Source: Thermoanaerobacterium sp. PSU-2 (GTDB taxonomy: Bacteria > Bacillota > Thermoanaerobacteria > Thermoanaerobacterales > Thermoanaerobacteraceae). From it: a DNA stretch of 64,000 bases. The notes beneath the pieces are model-generated. The model was given only the letters and a program-made list of their open reading frames with translations, searched no databases and was not told where the DNA came from. A program made the position numbers and the translations under genes. The DNA is taken from NCBI RefSeq assembly GCF_002102475.1, contig NZ_MSQD01000012.1, positions 26,903 through 90,902 of the forward strand. The letters are read 5' to 3'. Positions 1-8,545 of this stretch are shown one piece after another (the first letter of the stretch is position 1; each line of letters starts with the position of its first letter).

Positions 1-340
1 TAACTGGATAATCCATTAACTTATTGATAGTTACTGCAACAGCTTTCAAAAACAGCAAAGACAGCAAAAACGTAAATACAAAACTAATCAATATAACAAT
101 CATCTTCGTCGATGCACCGCTTAAAATCGCATCACCGTATCCTGTGATCTTCACTATAAGACTTACCAATTTATTATTTCTCAATATCAATTGTTCTACA
201 ACTGGATAAAATCTTTTAGTCAAAATCCATGATAGCACAATGCTGGCCATCCCGTACAACGTCATGATAAATCCTTTAATGAAGCCAGTATATATGAAAT
301 AGGCTATTATTAAAAGTATTGCCATATCAACAATATTCAT
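1..340 (-). CDS. CvpA-family membrane protein (3' end outside window)
   Basis: About 113 codons are visible from ATG at 340 to the window edge; the C-terminus lies outside. The start follows AAGGTGG at a 5-base spacing. The N-terminus (MNIVDMAILLIIAYF) is hydrophobic and followed by a second hydrophobic stretch (MASIVLSWIL) and a third near residues 85-105. This is the pattern of CvpA/colicin V production-type membrane proteins, whose molecular role in Firmicutes is unclear. It is transcribed divergently from yyaC across a 137 bp gap. The family call is by eye and moderately sure; a generic small integral membrane protein is the alternative. Confidence 0.6.
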   Translation of the reverse strand, partial: MNIVDMAILLIIAYFIYTGFIKGFIMTLYGMASIVLSWILTKRFYPVVEQLILRNNKLVSLIVKITGYGDAILSGASTKMIVILISFVFTFLLSLLFLKAVAVTINKLMDYPV

Positions 341-477
341 ATAAACCACCTTAAAGTGCAACTACTATTATAATACACATATCTACCCAGCTTTTCAACC
401 TAAAATGTCGTCAGTGTATTAACAAGGTAAAAATTGTGAAAAATAAATATGAGATTGCTTAAAGGAGATGGGCTACA

Positions 478-1032
478 ATGAAACTGATAAACATAAATGA
501 CAAAACTTGTTACAGCGATTTTAGCCTTGAATTTTCAAGATGTTTTAATAAATTGTTTAATTTTAAGGATGAATTTGTAATAGTATGTATTGGCACTGAT
601 AGATCCACAGGAGATAGCCTGGGACCTATCGTGGGATACAAATTAAAAAACTATTTCTCCGATAAAATAGGCATATACGGCACATTAAATGAACCTGTCC
701 ACGCTAAAAACTTAAATGAAACTTTAAATACGATAAACAAAGTACATAAAAATCCTTTTATAGTCGCTGTAGACGCATGTCTTGGCTCATTAAACCACGT
801 AGGGTGCATATCAATAGGTGAAGGATCTATAAAACCTGGCGCAGGTGTTTCTAAGGATTTGCCTCCTATCGGAAACATGTATGTGACCGGAATAGTAAAT
901 ATATCAGGTTTTATGGAATTTATGGTTCTGCAGAATACGAGGCTTAATATCGTTATGAAAATGGCAGATATAATAACGTACGGCATAACACAATCTATAA
1001 TGAACATCATAGACCGCAAGGAAAGGGCGTGA
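478..1032 (+). CDS. yyaC: YyaC-like spore protein (DUF1256, germination-protease-like fold)
   Basis: A 184-residue protein with the start at an ATG preceded by AAAGGAGATGGGCTACA. The motifs CIGTDRSTGDSLGP (residues about 37-50) and DACLGSL are hallmarks of the DUF1256/YyaC family, related to the GPR spore protease fold. In Bacillus subtilis yyaC sits near spo0J and is sporulation-linked, and the same neighbourhood holds here. It is the only plus-strand gene left of oriC. It converges on cphA with one base between the two stop codons, and both genes end inside a shared hairpin. Exact biochemical activity is not established for the family. Confidence 0.85.
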   Translation: MKLININDKTCYSDFSLEFSRCFNKLFNFKDEFVIVCIGTDRSTGDSLGPIVGYKLKNYFSDKIGIYGTLNEPVHAKNLNETLNTINKVHKNPFIVAVDACLGSLNHVGCISIGEGSIKPGAGVSKDLPPIGNMYVTGIVNISGFMEFMVLQNTRLNIVMKMADIITYGITQSIMNIIDRKERA

Positions 1033-1045
1033 TTTACGCCCTTTC
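1021..1045. terminator. Bidirectional hairpin overlapping both convergent stop codons
   Basis: GAAAGGGCGT, a 5-base loop, then ACGCCCTTTC form a perfect 10 bp stem. The yyaC stop (1030-1032) and the cphA stop (1034-1036) both fall within it. A short T tract follows on the plus side. Because the palindrome is coding on both strands, both proteins end in the same residues, KERA. Confidence 0.75.
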
Positions 1046-3661
1046 TTTGCTTTCATCAATATTAAATTGGCTTAATCTTATGAAGTTGTTTATGGCATCG
1101 ATTATCGGTGTGTACTTTTCATAGAATATGACTATCAAATCGCCTGGCATCGCTTCATACATGGCCGATTTCAGTGCATCTACTTCTTTTAAAATCACCT
1201 TTACATCTTCTTTAGAAATCCCACCTTTTAAGGCGCCTATCTCAAGAAGTTTTGCTACTTCGCCAGGTTTTCTTCCTCTCAAATCTATGTCTTCTTTTAT
1301 GTAGATTTTGTCAAACCCTTTTCCACATATCTCTCCAACCTTCAGTGTGCTTGAATCGCTTCTGTCCCCAGGCACACCTATAACGCCGATTAAGCGATTT
1401 GGATTTAGTTTGCGAGCAGATTCTATCACTTTCTTTATTCCATCAATATTATGGCCATAATCCACCAACACTCTGAAGCTTCCTATGTTGAATATATTAA
1501 ATCTGCCTGGATTGTGGTTTTCATCGCAGTAAAAAGACCTAATGCCTCTCGATATGACGTTGACTGGAACCTTTATCCCATAACATGCAGCAATTGATGC
1601 CATGGCATTTTCCACATTGTACAAGACTTTGCCGTTTAACGTTGCTGGAATCTCATCGATCTTCACAACAGGTATGATTTCGCCATTTGCTATGACTATA
1701 GTGTCGTCCTTTAAATATACAGATATACCACCATTTTCAAGATGTCTTTTTATAGTCAAGTTGTTCTCGTGCATGGAGAAGTATATGATCTTTCCCTTTG
1801 CTCTTTTCGCTATGTATGGTGTCATAGGATCATCTGCATTTAACACAGAATAGCCATCCTTTTTTACTGCCTCCACCACCAGTGATTTTACAAAAGCCAG
1901 ATCTTCCAATGTCTCAACACCATCTATCCCAAGATGATCTTCTGATATGTTTGTGATTATGCCGACATCAGCTAAATCATATCCTAAGCCTTCTCTCACT
2001 ATGCCGCCTCTGGCGGTTTCTAATACTGCTGCATCGATGTTTTTGTCTGCAAGGCATGTTCTGGCGCTTTTCGGCCCCGAATTATCGCCTTTGTATATGC
2101 AGACATCGTCTACGTAGATGCCATCTGTTGAAGTCATGCCAACTGTATAACCGTATATCTTAAGTATATGTGATATCATCCTCACAGTGGTGGTCTTTCC
2201 ATTCGTCCCTGTCACTGATATTATTGGTATAGTAGCTTTGCTTCCCTTAGGATAAAGCATATCTATTATTGCCTTAGCTACGTCTCTTGGTTTCCCTTGT
2301 GACGGATAGTGGTGCATCCTTATTCCAGGCGCTGCATTGACTTCAATTATTGCACCATTCTCCTTATTTAAAGGCAGCGATATATTCTCCATAGTGATAT
2401 CAATTCCTGCAATATCAAGTCCTATGGCTTTAGCTGCTCTTACAGCTATCTCAATATTGTCTGGATGTATTTCTTTTGTCCTGTCTACTGCCGTTCCACC
2501 AGTGCTTAAATTGGCGCTTTCTCTAAAATAAACATACACGCCTTTTTTGGGAATATCATCTATGTTATAACCTTGCTTTTTTAAGACGAATTGAGAAATG
2601 TTATCTATATTTATCTTTGTAAGAGGCTTTTCATGTCCTACACCTCTTAAAGGATTTTCATTTTCTATCTCCACCAGTTCTCTTATCGTATGTACGCCAT
2701 CTCCTAATACTCTTGCAGGTATTCTCTCAGCCACTGCCACCACTCTGTCGCCTACCACTAAAACTCTGTAATTCTTTCCTTTGATGTGCTTTTCCACTAT
2801 GACGATATCGCTTATATTTTTAGCATTTCTGTAAGCAACAATAAGTTCCTCCTTGTTAGAAAGGTTTAAAAAGACGCCTTTTCCTTGATTTCCATTGTAA
2901 GGCTTAACTACAACTGGATATCCAATTTCCTCAGCTATGGCAATAGCGTCATTTTCATTGTACGCCACATCTCCTTCAGGCACTGGCAATCCATATTCTT
3001 TGATTATTTTTTTCGTAAGAATTTTGTCGCATGCGATGTCTACAGCAATGCAACTGGTATTTTGCGTTATGGTACCTTCTATCATCTTTTGATAGCGGCC
3101 ATACCCAAGCCTCAATATGCTGCCATTTCCCACTCGCGTCACAGGTATTGATGCTTCTTCAGCAGCTTTTTTTATAGCCATCGTACTTGGCCCCAATTCC
3201 ACTTCTACGACGACTTTTCTAATCTGCTCCAACTCCTGCTGAAAATCAAAGTCTTCGCCGTTTATAAATTTATTTACCATTTTTACTGCTAACTTTGCAG
3301 ATCTTAATGCACACTCTTCCAGTTCGTACTCGAAAATGACATTGTACATGTGCCCATCAATAAGTCGCGCTTTCCCAAACTTCACATCATAGCCCAACAT
3401 ATTTTGTATCTCCAGTATTATGTGCTCGGTCACATGGGGAAGATACGTCCCTTCCTCAAGCCTTTTTATAAATCCGCCTTCATAGCCGTATGAACAGCAG
3501 TGTTTGCTTAAACCTGGGATTGTTTTTACAAGCCTCTCATTAAATCCAGGTATGTCTTTCGTAGGTATATCATGATCACCTGTGTCAACTACCATCTTTA
3601 CAACAGGTCTATGGCAGTATATGTTTCTGCCTCGATACACCTTTATGTCCTTTATATTCAT
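1034..3661 (-). CDS. cphA: Cyanophycin synthetase
   Basis: An 875-residue enzyme, the usual length for CphA, which polymerises Asp and Arg into cyanophycin using ATP. The order is an N-terminal domain (about 1-160), an ATP-grasp domain (about 215-475, with VVKPYNGNQGKGV), and a Mur-ligase-like domain (about 480-870) with the P-loop VTGTNGKTTT. All parts expected for a two-step synthetase are present. Its ATG overlaps the stop of cphB in TAATG, so the two are translationally coupled. The pairing with cyanophycinase makes a self-contained nitrogen/carbon storage cassette. In spore-forming clostridia such polymers have been linked to sporulating cells; the neighbouring yyaC fits this, but that is inference. 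Confidence 0.93.
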   Translation of the reverse strand: MNIKDIKVYRGRNIYCHRPVVKMVVDTGDHDIPTKDIPGFNERLVKTIPGLSKHCCSYGYEGGFIKRLEEGTYLPHVTEHIILEIQNMLGYDVKFGKARLIDGHMYNVIFEYELEECALRSAKLAVKMVNKFINGEDFDFQQELEQIRKVVVEVELGPSTMAIKKAAEEASIPVTRVGNGSILRLGYGRYQKMIEGTITQNTSCIAVDIACDKILTKKIIKEYGLPVPEGDVAYNENDAIAIAEEIGYPVVVKPYNGNQGKGVFLNLSNKEELIVAYRNAKNISDIVIVEKHIKGKNYRVLVVGDRVVAVAERIPARVLGDGVHTIRELVEIENENPLRGVGHEKPLTKINIDNISQFVLKKQGYNIDDIPKKGVYVYFRESANLSTGGTAVDRTKEIHPDNIEIAVRAAKAIGLDIAGIDITMENISLPLNKENGAIIEVNAAPGIRMHHYPSQGKPRDVAKAIIDMLYPKGSKATIPIISVTGTNGKTTTVRMISHILKIYGYTVGMTSTDGIYVDDVCIYKGDNSGPKSARTCLADKNIDAAVLETARGGIVREGLGYDLADVGIITNISEDHLGIDGVETLEDLAFVKSLVVEAVKKDGYSVLNADDPMTPYIAKRAKGKIIYFSMHENNLTIKRHLENGGISVYLKDDTIVIANGEIIPVVKIDEIPATLNGKVLYNVENAMASIAACYGIKVPVNVISRGIRSFYCDENHNPGRFNIFNIGSFRVLVDYGHNIDGIKKVIESARKLNPNRLIGVIGVPGDRSDSSTLKVGEICGKGFDKIYIKEDIDLRGRKPGEVAKLLEIGALKGGISKEDVKVILKEVDALKSAMYEAMPGDLIVIFYEKYTPIIDAINNFIRLSQFNIDESKERA

Positions 3662-4482
3662 TATTTATCCTCCTCATTGTATTTAAAAGGCTCCCTCAGC
3701 ATGATATTAAAACCATATCCAGATGGGAGTATATGCAGTGTAACATGTGTCAATGATAGTATCTCATCAGGACTTGATTCCGATACATTTGTATTTTTTA
3801 GCGTCCTTCCATCTACAACAGTCACTGCATTTGAGCCAATGACTTTAAACTTGTCGCCATCGACAACTATGGCAGTATCCTCATCTATTCCTACTCCAAG
3901 ATTGTTGGGATTTTCAGCTATGGCCGTAAGCAGTCTTCCAATCCTGCCTCTTTGGGCAAAATGTTGATCTATTATGACGTTATTCAAAAGTCCCAATCCT
4001 GAAGCCATGTTTATGGTGCATTTTCTCGGGGCTTCCTCGTCGTCTCCACCTATTATCATTGTCCCTGACATAGCGGAAGCACCTGCGCTTGTGCCAACTA
4101 TTAGAGTCCCTTTCCGCTTATTAAGTTCATTCAATAGTTTGTCTATACCGCTTCCGCCAAGTATGCTTGTGATCCTTAATTGATCTCCACCTGTAAAGAA
4201 AATACATGTGCTTTTTTTAAGCTTTTCTAAGGCAATCTCATCTTTTGCATCATCTCTTGAATCTATATTTACAGTTTCTACGATCCCAGCTCCTAGCCTT
4301 TTAAAAATTTCCACATAATTTTTACCTACCTCTTGTGGCTTTTCTGTGGCTGTAGTCATCACCACAATCCTGCCATTTTCACCACCTGATAGCTTTATCA
4401 CTTCTTTTAAAATTACACATTTATCTTTTTTGTCCTCTGCTCCACCTATTATAATCAGTTTCCCTGTTTTTATTTCATCCAT
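3661..4482 (-). CDS. cphB: Cyanophycinase
   Basis: A 273-residue serine peptidase of the S51 family that cleaves cyanophycin to beta-Asp-Arg dipeptides. The nucleophile motif GTSAGASAM is present, with Ser at about residue 132, and the N-terminal LIIIGGAEDK is typical. It lies directly upstream of cphA with a one-base overlap (TAATG). The preceding gene's terminator at 4511-4549 suggests the cphBA pair starts its own transcript in the short gap after it. Placing the degradation gene before the synthesis gene implies co-expression and turnover rather than one-way storage. Isoaspartyl dipeptidase is not visible in the window. Confidence 0.93.
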   Translation of the reverse strand: MDEIKTGKLIIIGGAEDKKDKCVILKEVIKLSGGENGRIVVMTTATEKPQEVGKNYVEIFKRLGAGIVETVNIDSRDDAKDEIALEKLKKSTCIFFTGGDQLRITSILGGSGIDKLLNELNKRKGTLIVGTSAGASAMSGTMIIGGDDEEAPRKCTINMASGLGLLNNVIIDQHFAQRGRIGRLLTAIAENPNNLGVGIDEDTAIVVDGDKFKVIGSNAVTVVDGRTLKNTNVSESSPDEILSLTHVTLHILPSGYGFNIMLREPFKYNEEDK

Positions 4483-4510
4483 CTATACGCCTCCAAAGAA
4501 GTTAAAAAAT

Positions 4511-4549
4511 AAAAAACTTCAACCATATATAGTATGGCTGAAGTTTTTT
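4511..4549 (-). terminator. Rho-independent terminator after the lipid kinase gene
   Basis: AAAAAACTTCA pairs with TGAAGTTTTTT, with an inner CCATA/TATGG extension and a short loop. On the minus strand it ends in a T run just after the kinase stop at 4568. The A/T symmetry makes it potentially bidirectional. Confidence 0.8.
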
Positions 4550-4567
4550 AACAATATACTTTTTTAT

Positions 4568-5440
4568 TTAATTCGTACAAATTTTTACAGAATTCCTTTT
4601 CACATTAAGCACTATTGTGTTTGATAAAATGACTTCCCCGTCAACACAAAGCGCCAACTCTTTTTCAGCGTCTATATGTATTTTCTCGGCTTTATAAGTT
4701 TCAACACATTTCAACGATGTGTGCTTCCCAAAGATGGCCATAGGAAGCAAGAAAAGCAGCTTAAATTTGCTGATTTCATTTACGATTATCACATCTAAAT
4801 ATCCATCATCAGGATTGGCGTCAGGCAAAATCTTAAATCCACCGCCGTAAAAGCTGCAATTGCCAAATGCAGCTAACATTATCCTTCTCTTTATCATCTT
4901 TCCGTCTATATCGATCTTTACGTTGTATGGCTTGTATTTAAAAAGTACATTTATAAGGCTTAATGTATAAGCTAAAATTCCACTGACAAATCTTTTAAAT
5001 CTGGTTACTTGCACCGCAACGTCTGCATCGATGCCTATATTTGCCACATTGTTGCATGTAATGTACTTGTTTATGACAGCGCTATCGATAAACTTTGTCT
5101 TTTTCATTAACAGAATTTCCAATGCCTTATATACGTCCTTTGGAATGCGGAAATACCTGGCAAAATCATTGCCAGTACCTAAAGGTATTATGCCAAGTGC
5201 TACATCTGAATCCTTTATGCCATTGATGACCTCATGAACTGTCCCGTCGCCACCTACTGCTACTACGATTTCAAAATCATCTTTTACAGCTTCTCTCGCC
5301 AGTATAGTGCCATGTCCGGGATATTTTGTTATAAAAAACTTGTACTTTAAGTTTTTCTCATTCATATACTTCTCTATTTTAGGAATCATCCTGTATGCCT
5401 TGCCATTGCCAGCAGTGGGGTTTACAATAAAGGCGATCAA
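4568..5440 (-). CDS. Diacylglycerol/lipid kinase family protein (DgkB/YegS type)
   Basis: A 290-residue protein of the DAGK catalytic family, which phosphorylates diacylglycerol or a related lipid at the membrane surface. The nucleotide-binding motif GGDGTVHEVING (about residues 62-74) and GTGNDFAR are intact. A TTG start is used, with GGTGAGG five bases upstream. It follows the DUF4446 gene by seven bases, so the two are likely co-transcribed, and a terminator stands immediately after it. Substrate cannot be told from sequence; DgkB and sphingosine-kinase-like lipid kinases share these motifs. Confidence 0.85.
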   Translation of the reverse strand: MIAFIVNPTAGNGKAYRMIPKIEKYMNEKNLKYKFFITKYPGHGTILAREAVKDDFEIVVAVGGDGTVHEVINGIKDSDVALGIIPLGTGNDFARYFRIPKDVYKALEILLMKKTKFIDSAVINKYITCNNVANIGIDADVAVQVTRFKRFVSGILAYTLSLINVLFKYKPYNVKIDIDGKMIKRRIMLAAFGNCSFYGGGFKILPDANPDDGYLDVIIVNEISKFKLLFLLPMAIFGKHTSLKCVETYKAEKIHIDAEKELALCVDGEVILSNTIVLNVKRNSVKICTN

Positions 5441-5447
5441 ATTATCC

Positions 5448-5951
5448 TCACCTCTGGCCTTTTCTTGCCTTATCTATGGCTTGTATCTCCTCAGCAGACA
5501 GAGGATAATTTGATTGTGCTTTGACTATAGGTTTTGCAAATGTGGCTGTTTCATTTCTTCCATAGATACCTGATATTACTATTCCATTGTCATCGCTATC
5601 TAAAAGAGCTATCGAAAAGCTTAAATCAGATCCAACATCATTAAAAGCATTGTACCTTACGATTCCAACCTTTTTTATAGATGCTTTCATTTCATTGTCT
5701 ATCATGCTTAGCTCTTTTCTGAACTTCTCCAACTTCTCGTTAAACTCGTCGTTTTTGCTTATATTTTTAGCCAAAAGATCTACTACATCCCCCATCTCCA
5801 ATTCCTTAATAAGCTTTTTATATTTATTTTTCAATTTTGTGTATTTTGAATTAATCACAATGACCACTATAAAATCTATTAATCCTAAGACAATCGCAAA
5901 TAATACAAGTAAATCCATATTTTTATTGAGCATCATCATAAGTTCCTGCAT
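5448..5951 (-). CDS. DUF4446 family membrane-anchored protein
   Basis: A protein of about 167 residues with one N-terminal membrane helix (LLVLFAIVLGLIDFIVVIV), a basic coiled-coil-like stretch (about 40-85), then a compact domain with YNAFNDVGSDLSFSIALLD, the conserved core of DUF4446. I chose the ATG at 5951 because GGAGG lies nine bases upstream; a longer reading would translate the ribosome site. The family is common near the parAB/gidAB region of clostridia. No function is known. It is in a run with the desulfurase gene (29 bp upstream) and the lipid kinase (7 bp downstream). Confidence 0.8.
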   Translation of the reverse strand: MQELMMMLNKNMDLLVLFAIVLGLIDFIVVIVINSKYTKLKNKYKKLIKELEMGDVVDLLAKNISKNDEFNEKLEKFRKELSMIDNEMKASIKKVGIVRYNAFNDVGSDLSFSIALLDSDDNGIVISGIYGRNETATFAKPIVKAQSNYPLSAEEIQAIDKARKGQR

Positions 5952-5980
5952 AGTTTTTTTCCTCCGCATATAAAGATTAT

Positions 5981-7126
5981 TTAAATGGCCTGTTTTGCTA
6001 TAGTATAAAGTGCTTCAACAGCTTTATCAACTTCATCTTCTGTGTTGAAATAACCTATTCCAAATCTGACGGTTCCAGTCTTTATAGTGCCTATTGTCTG
6101 ATGTGCCAAAGATGAACAATGGAGTCCAGACCTCGTCGCTATATCAAATGCCTTATCCAATATATAGCTTACCTCACCAGAATCAATATCTTTGATATTG
6201 ACTGAAACGACGCCAACTCGTTTTTTCGAATCTTCGTTTCCATATAAGATAAGATTAGGAATTTCTTTTACACCATCTATAAATCTCCTGACAAGCATCC
6301 TTTCATGATCTAAAATACTTTCAACGCCTACGCTTCTAACAAATCTTACGCCTTCTTTCAAACCTGCAATCCCAGGCGTATTTGGCGTGCCACTTTCCAG
6401 CATATCAGGCATCATATCAGGCTGATGTATGTTTTCCGAATTGCTACCTGTCCCACCTTCTTTTATCGTCTTAAGTTTTATTGTGTCTCCCACATAAAGC
6501 CCACCGGTACCTTGAGGGCCTAACAGGGATTTGTGGCCAGGAAATGCTAATAAATCAATATTGTCTCTCTCTACATCAATAGGATAACTGCCTGCAGTCT
6601 GGGCAGCATCCACAAGGAAATATATACCCATTTCCCGGGCAATACTACCTATTTCCCTTATTGGCATCAGCGTGCCAGTAACGTTTGATGCATGGATCAT
6701 GGCGATCAGTTTTGTATTTTTCTTTATGGATTTCTTTACATCCTCCACATCGATATTTCCCTTTTCATCGCATTTGACTACAGTCAAATCGATGTAATTC
6801 CTATCCCTCAGCGCAATAAGCGGTCTTATCATTGAATTGTGCTCCATGCTGGACGTTATAACGTGATCGCCTTCGTTTAAAATTCCCTTTATGGCAATAT
6901 TTAATGAATCCGTCGTGTTAAGCGTAAAGACTATCCTCATTGGATCGCTTATATTAAATAGATTGCAAAGTTCCTGTCTGGCTTCCAATATGTGCTTTCC
7001 AGATTCTATTGCCAACCTGTGACTTCCTCTGCCTGGATTGCCACAGTATCTCATCACTCTATCAATCTCATCATAGACTGATTCAGGCTTAGGATACGAT
7101 GTAGCTGCATTGTCAAAATAAATCAA
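5981..7126 (-). CDS. Class V aminotransferase / cysteine desulfurase family protein
   Basis: A 381-residue PLP enzyme of the NifS/SufS/Csd superfamily, expected to take sulfur (or selenium) from cysteine (or selenocysteine) as a persulfide. The PLP lysine is in PGHKSLLGP (Lys199) and the candidate sulfur-accepting cysteine is in RSGLHCSSLAH (Cys337). N-terminal MIYFDNAATSYPKP is typical. It lies 23 bp after the HydE-like gene on the same strand. That gene carries a DUF3343 domain, usually annotated as a sulfur/selenium-carrier-like domain. The pair suggests sulfur delivery to a dedicated target, which is inference. There is no IscU or SufU scaffold next to it. Confidence 0.85.
   Translation of the reverse strand: MIYFDNAATSYPKPESVYDEIDRVMRYCGNPGRGSHRLAIESGKHILEARQELCNLFNISDPMRIVFTLNTTDSLNIAIKGILNEGDHVITSSMEHNSMIRPLIALRDRNYIDLTVVKCDEKGNIDVEDVKKSIKKNTKLIAMIHASNVTGTLMPIREIGSIAREMGIYFLVDAAQTAGSYPIDVERDNIDLLAFPGHKSLLGPQGTGGLYVGDTIKLKTIKEGGTGSNSENIHQPDMMPDMLESGTPNTPGIAGLKEGVRFVRSVGVESILDHERMLVRRFIDGVKEIPNLILYGNEDSKKRVGVVSVNIKDIDSGEVSYILDKAFDIATRSGLHCSSLAHQTIGTIKTGTVRFGIGYFNTEDEVDKAVEALYTIAKQAI
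6630..6643. promoter_or_regulatory. Candidate Noc-binding-site-like palindrome
   Basis: The 14-base sequence ATTTCCCGGGCAAT differs at one position from the Bacillus Noc site ATTTCCCGGGAAAT. It lies inside the desulfurase gene. A noc-like gene is about 4 kb away. Noc sites are commonly intragenic, but one site alone may be chance. Confidence 0.3.
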
Positions 7127-7149
7127 TGATAACCCTCCTATCGACTTTT

Positions 7150-8448
7150 CTATACTATTTCTTTTATATACTCTTTATTTATATAAGGAGGCAATTTTCT
7201 ACCGGCTTTTACGATAGCCATGTATGCCGTCTTAAGATCTACCATGTTTTTATTGCTGTAAATCCTGTACCTGCTTCTGTACTTTGAAGGGGTAGATATA
7301 AGCATGATAGTATTTGCGCCAGCCATCAAAGCCTTTACTTGGGCTTCTTTGTCAACGGTAGCTAATGCAGTCGTGGCTGGAATAAAGACATTTTTTAGTA
7401 CAAGCCTTGTAACAGCAACAGTTTTAAGGGTCATATCGACGCTTCCATGCGGATACGTTTCTAAAGGCGTACCTGCAGCAGGCACGAAAGGACCAATGCC
7501 CACCATGTGAATGCCCATCTCTTTAAAGAAAAGTATATCTCTTGCAATGTCTCTCGCTGTCTGACCAGGCAGACCTATTATGTTTCCATTGCCATTTATA
7601 TATCCGTTTCCCCTAAGCCATTGGCTGCATTTTACGCGGTAGTCAAAGTCATCATCAGGATGTATGTTTTTAAATATCTCCCTGTTTGTAGTCTCTATTT
7701 TTAGCAAGAAGTTGTTTGCACCAGCTTCCCTAAAATGCTGGTACTCTTCTTCAGTCCTTTCACCAATGCTTAATGTTATCCGCATGTTAGTCTCTTTCTT
7801 GATTTTTCTTATTATCTCAATTATTTTATCTTCTGTATACCATGGATCCTCTCCTGATTGAAGAATAACCGTCTTTATCCCCATCTGCTTTAGTTCTTTT
7901 GCAGTTTCAACTATCTCATTTACATCCATCCTATACCTGTCAACAGTTAAATTGTCTCTCCTTAAGCCGCAGTATAGACAATTTTTTCTACAGATATTAG
8001 AAAATTCTATTGCAGCCCTTATGTCGACTACATCACCTACAACCGCCTTCCTCATCTCATCGGCAGCTTTGTATATAGAACTTAAGTTCTCATCACCATC
8101 GGCACTAAGCAGCAAAACTATATCATCTTCTGTAAGCTCTATGCCTTTTTCCACTTTTTCTAAAACAGCTTTTATGTCCCTATTTAATCCTTTATTTATT
8201 ATTTCTAACAAGCCATCTAATTTCCTAATTTTATATGGATATATACCTTTTACTGATACGGAATTTATTTTTAGGAGCTTTTCTGCTACATCTACATTAT
8301 ATGCATCAATTTTAATTGCGGTACTGCATACAGAACCGTACTCTGCTGGAGCTGGTATTAATTCTGTTTTAATGCTATTTTCCTTTAATATCTTATCTGC
8401 ATTAAGCATGTGCTGCGTTGAATTGCAGATTATTATGCAATGTTCCAT
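7150..8448 (-). CDS. DUF3343 domain fused to a HydE-like radical SAM enzyme
   Basis: A 432-residue fusion. Residues about 1-75 match DUF3343 (CNSTQHMLNADKIL...IPAPAEYGSVCSTAI), a small domain often annotated as a putative sulfur/selenium carrier. Residues about 80-430 resemble HydE, the radical SAM enzyme of [FeFe]-hydrogenase H-cluster assembly. It has the SAM cluster motif C-x3-C-x2-C (Cys153, 157, 160), NIIGLPGQTARD and IGPFVPAAGTPL. Helix-rich residues 80-140 also follow HydE/BioB. HydF and HydG are not in the window. The next gene is a cysteine desulfurase on the same strand. It could be the genuine HydE of the organism or a paralogue acting in another S/Se-related pathway. Confidence 0.8.
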   Translation of the reverse strand: MEHCIIICNSTQHMLNADKILKENSIKTELIPAPAEYGSVCSTAIKIDAYNVDVAEKLLKINSVSVKGIYPYKIRKLDGLLEIINKGLNRDIKAVLEKVEKGIELTEDDIVLLLSADGDENLSSIYKAADEMRKAVVGDVVDIRAAIEFSNICRKNCLYCGLRRDNLTVDRYRMDVNEIVETAKELKQMGIKTVILQSGEDPWYTEDKIIEIIRKIKKETNMRITLSIGERTEEEYQHFREAGANNFLLKIETTNREIFKNIHPDDDFDYRVKCSQWLRGNGYINGNGNIIGLPGQTARDIARDILFFKEMGIHMVGIGPFVPAAGTPLETYPHGSVDMTLKTVAVTRLVLKNVFIPATTALATVDKEAQVKALMAGANTIMLISTPSKYRSRYRIYSNKNMVDLKTAYMAIVKAGRKLPPYINKEYIKEIV

Positions 8449-8515
8449 CTACATCACCTTAAATTCATTCATATATCTATATTTTATATTTATTTGGCCT
8501 TTGTTACAATAGAAA

Positions 8516-8541
8516 AATGCATTTGTTTTTACAAATGCATT
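8516..8541 (-). terminator. Terminator of the noc-parA-parB unit
   Basis: On the minus strand AATGCATTTGT, a four-base loop and ACAAATGCATT form an 11 bp stem followed by T residues, five bases after the parB stop. Confidence 0.8.
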
Positions 8542-8545
8542 GAGA

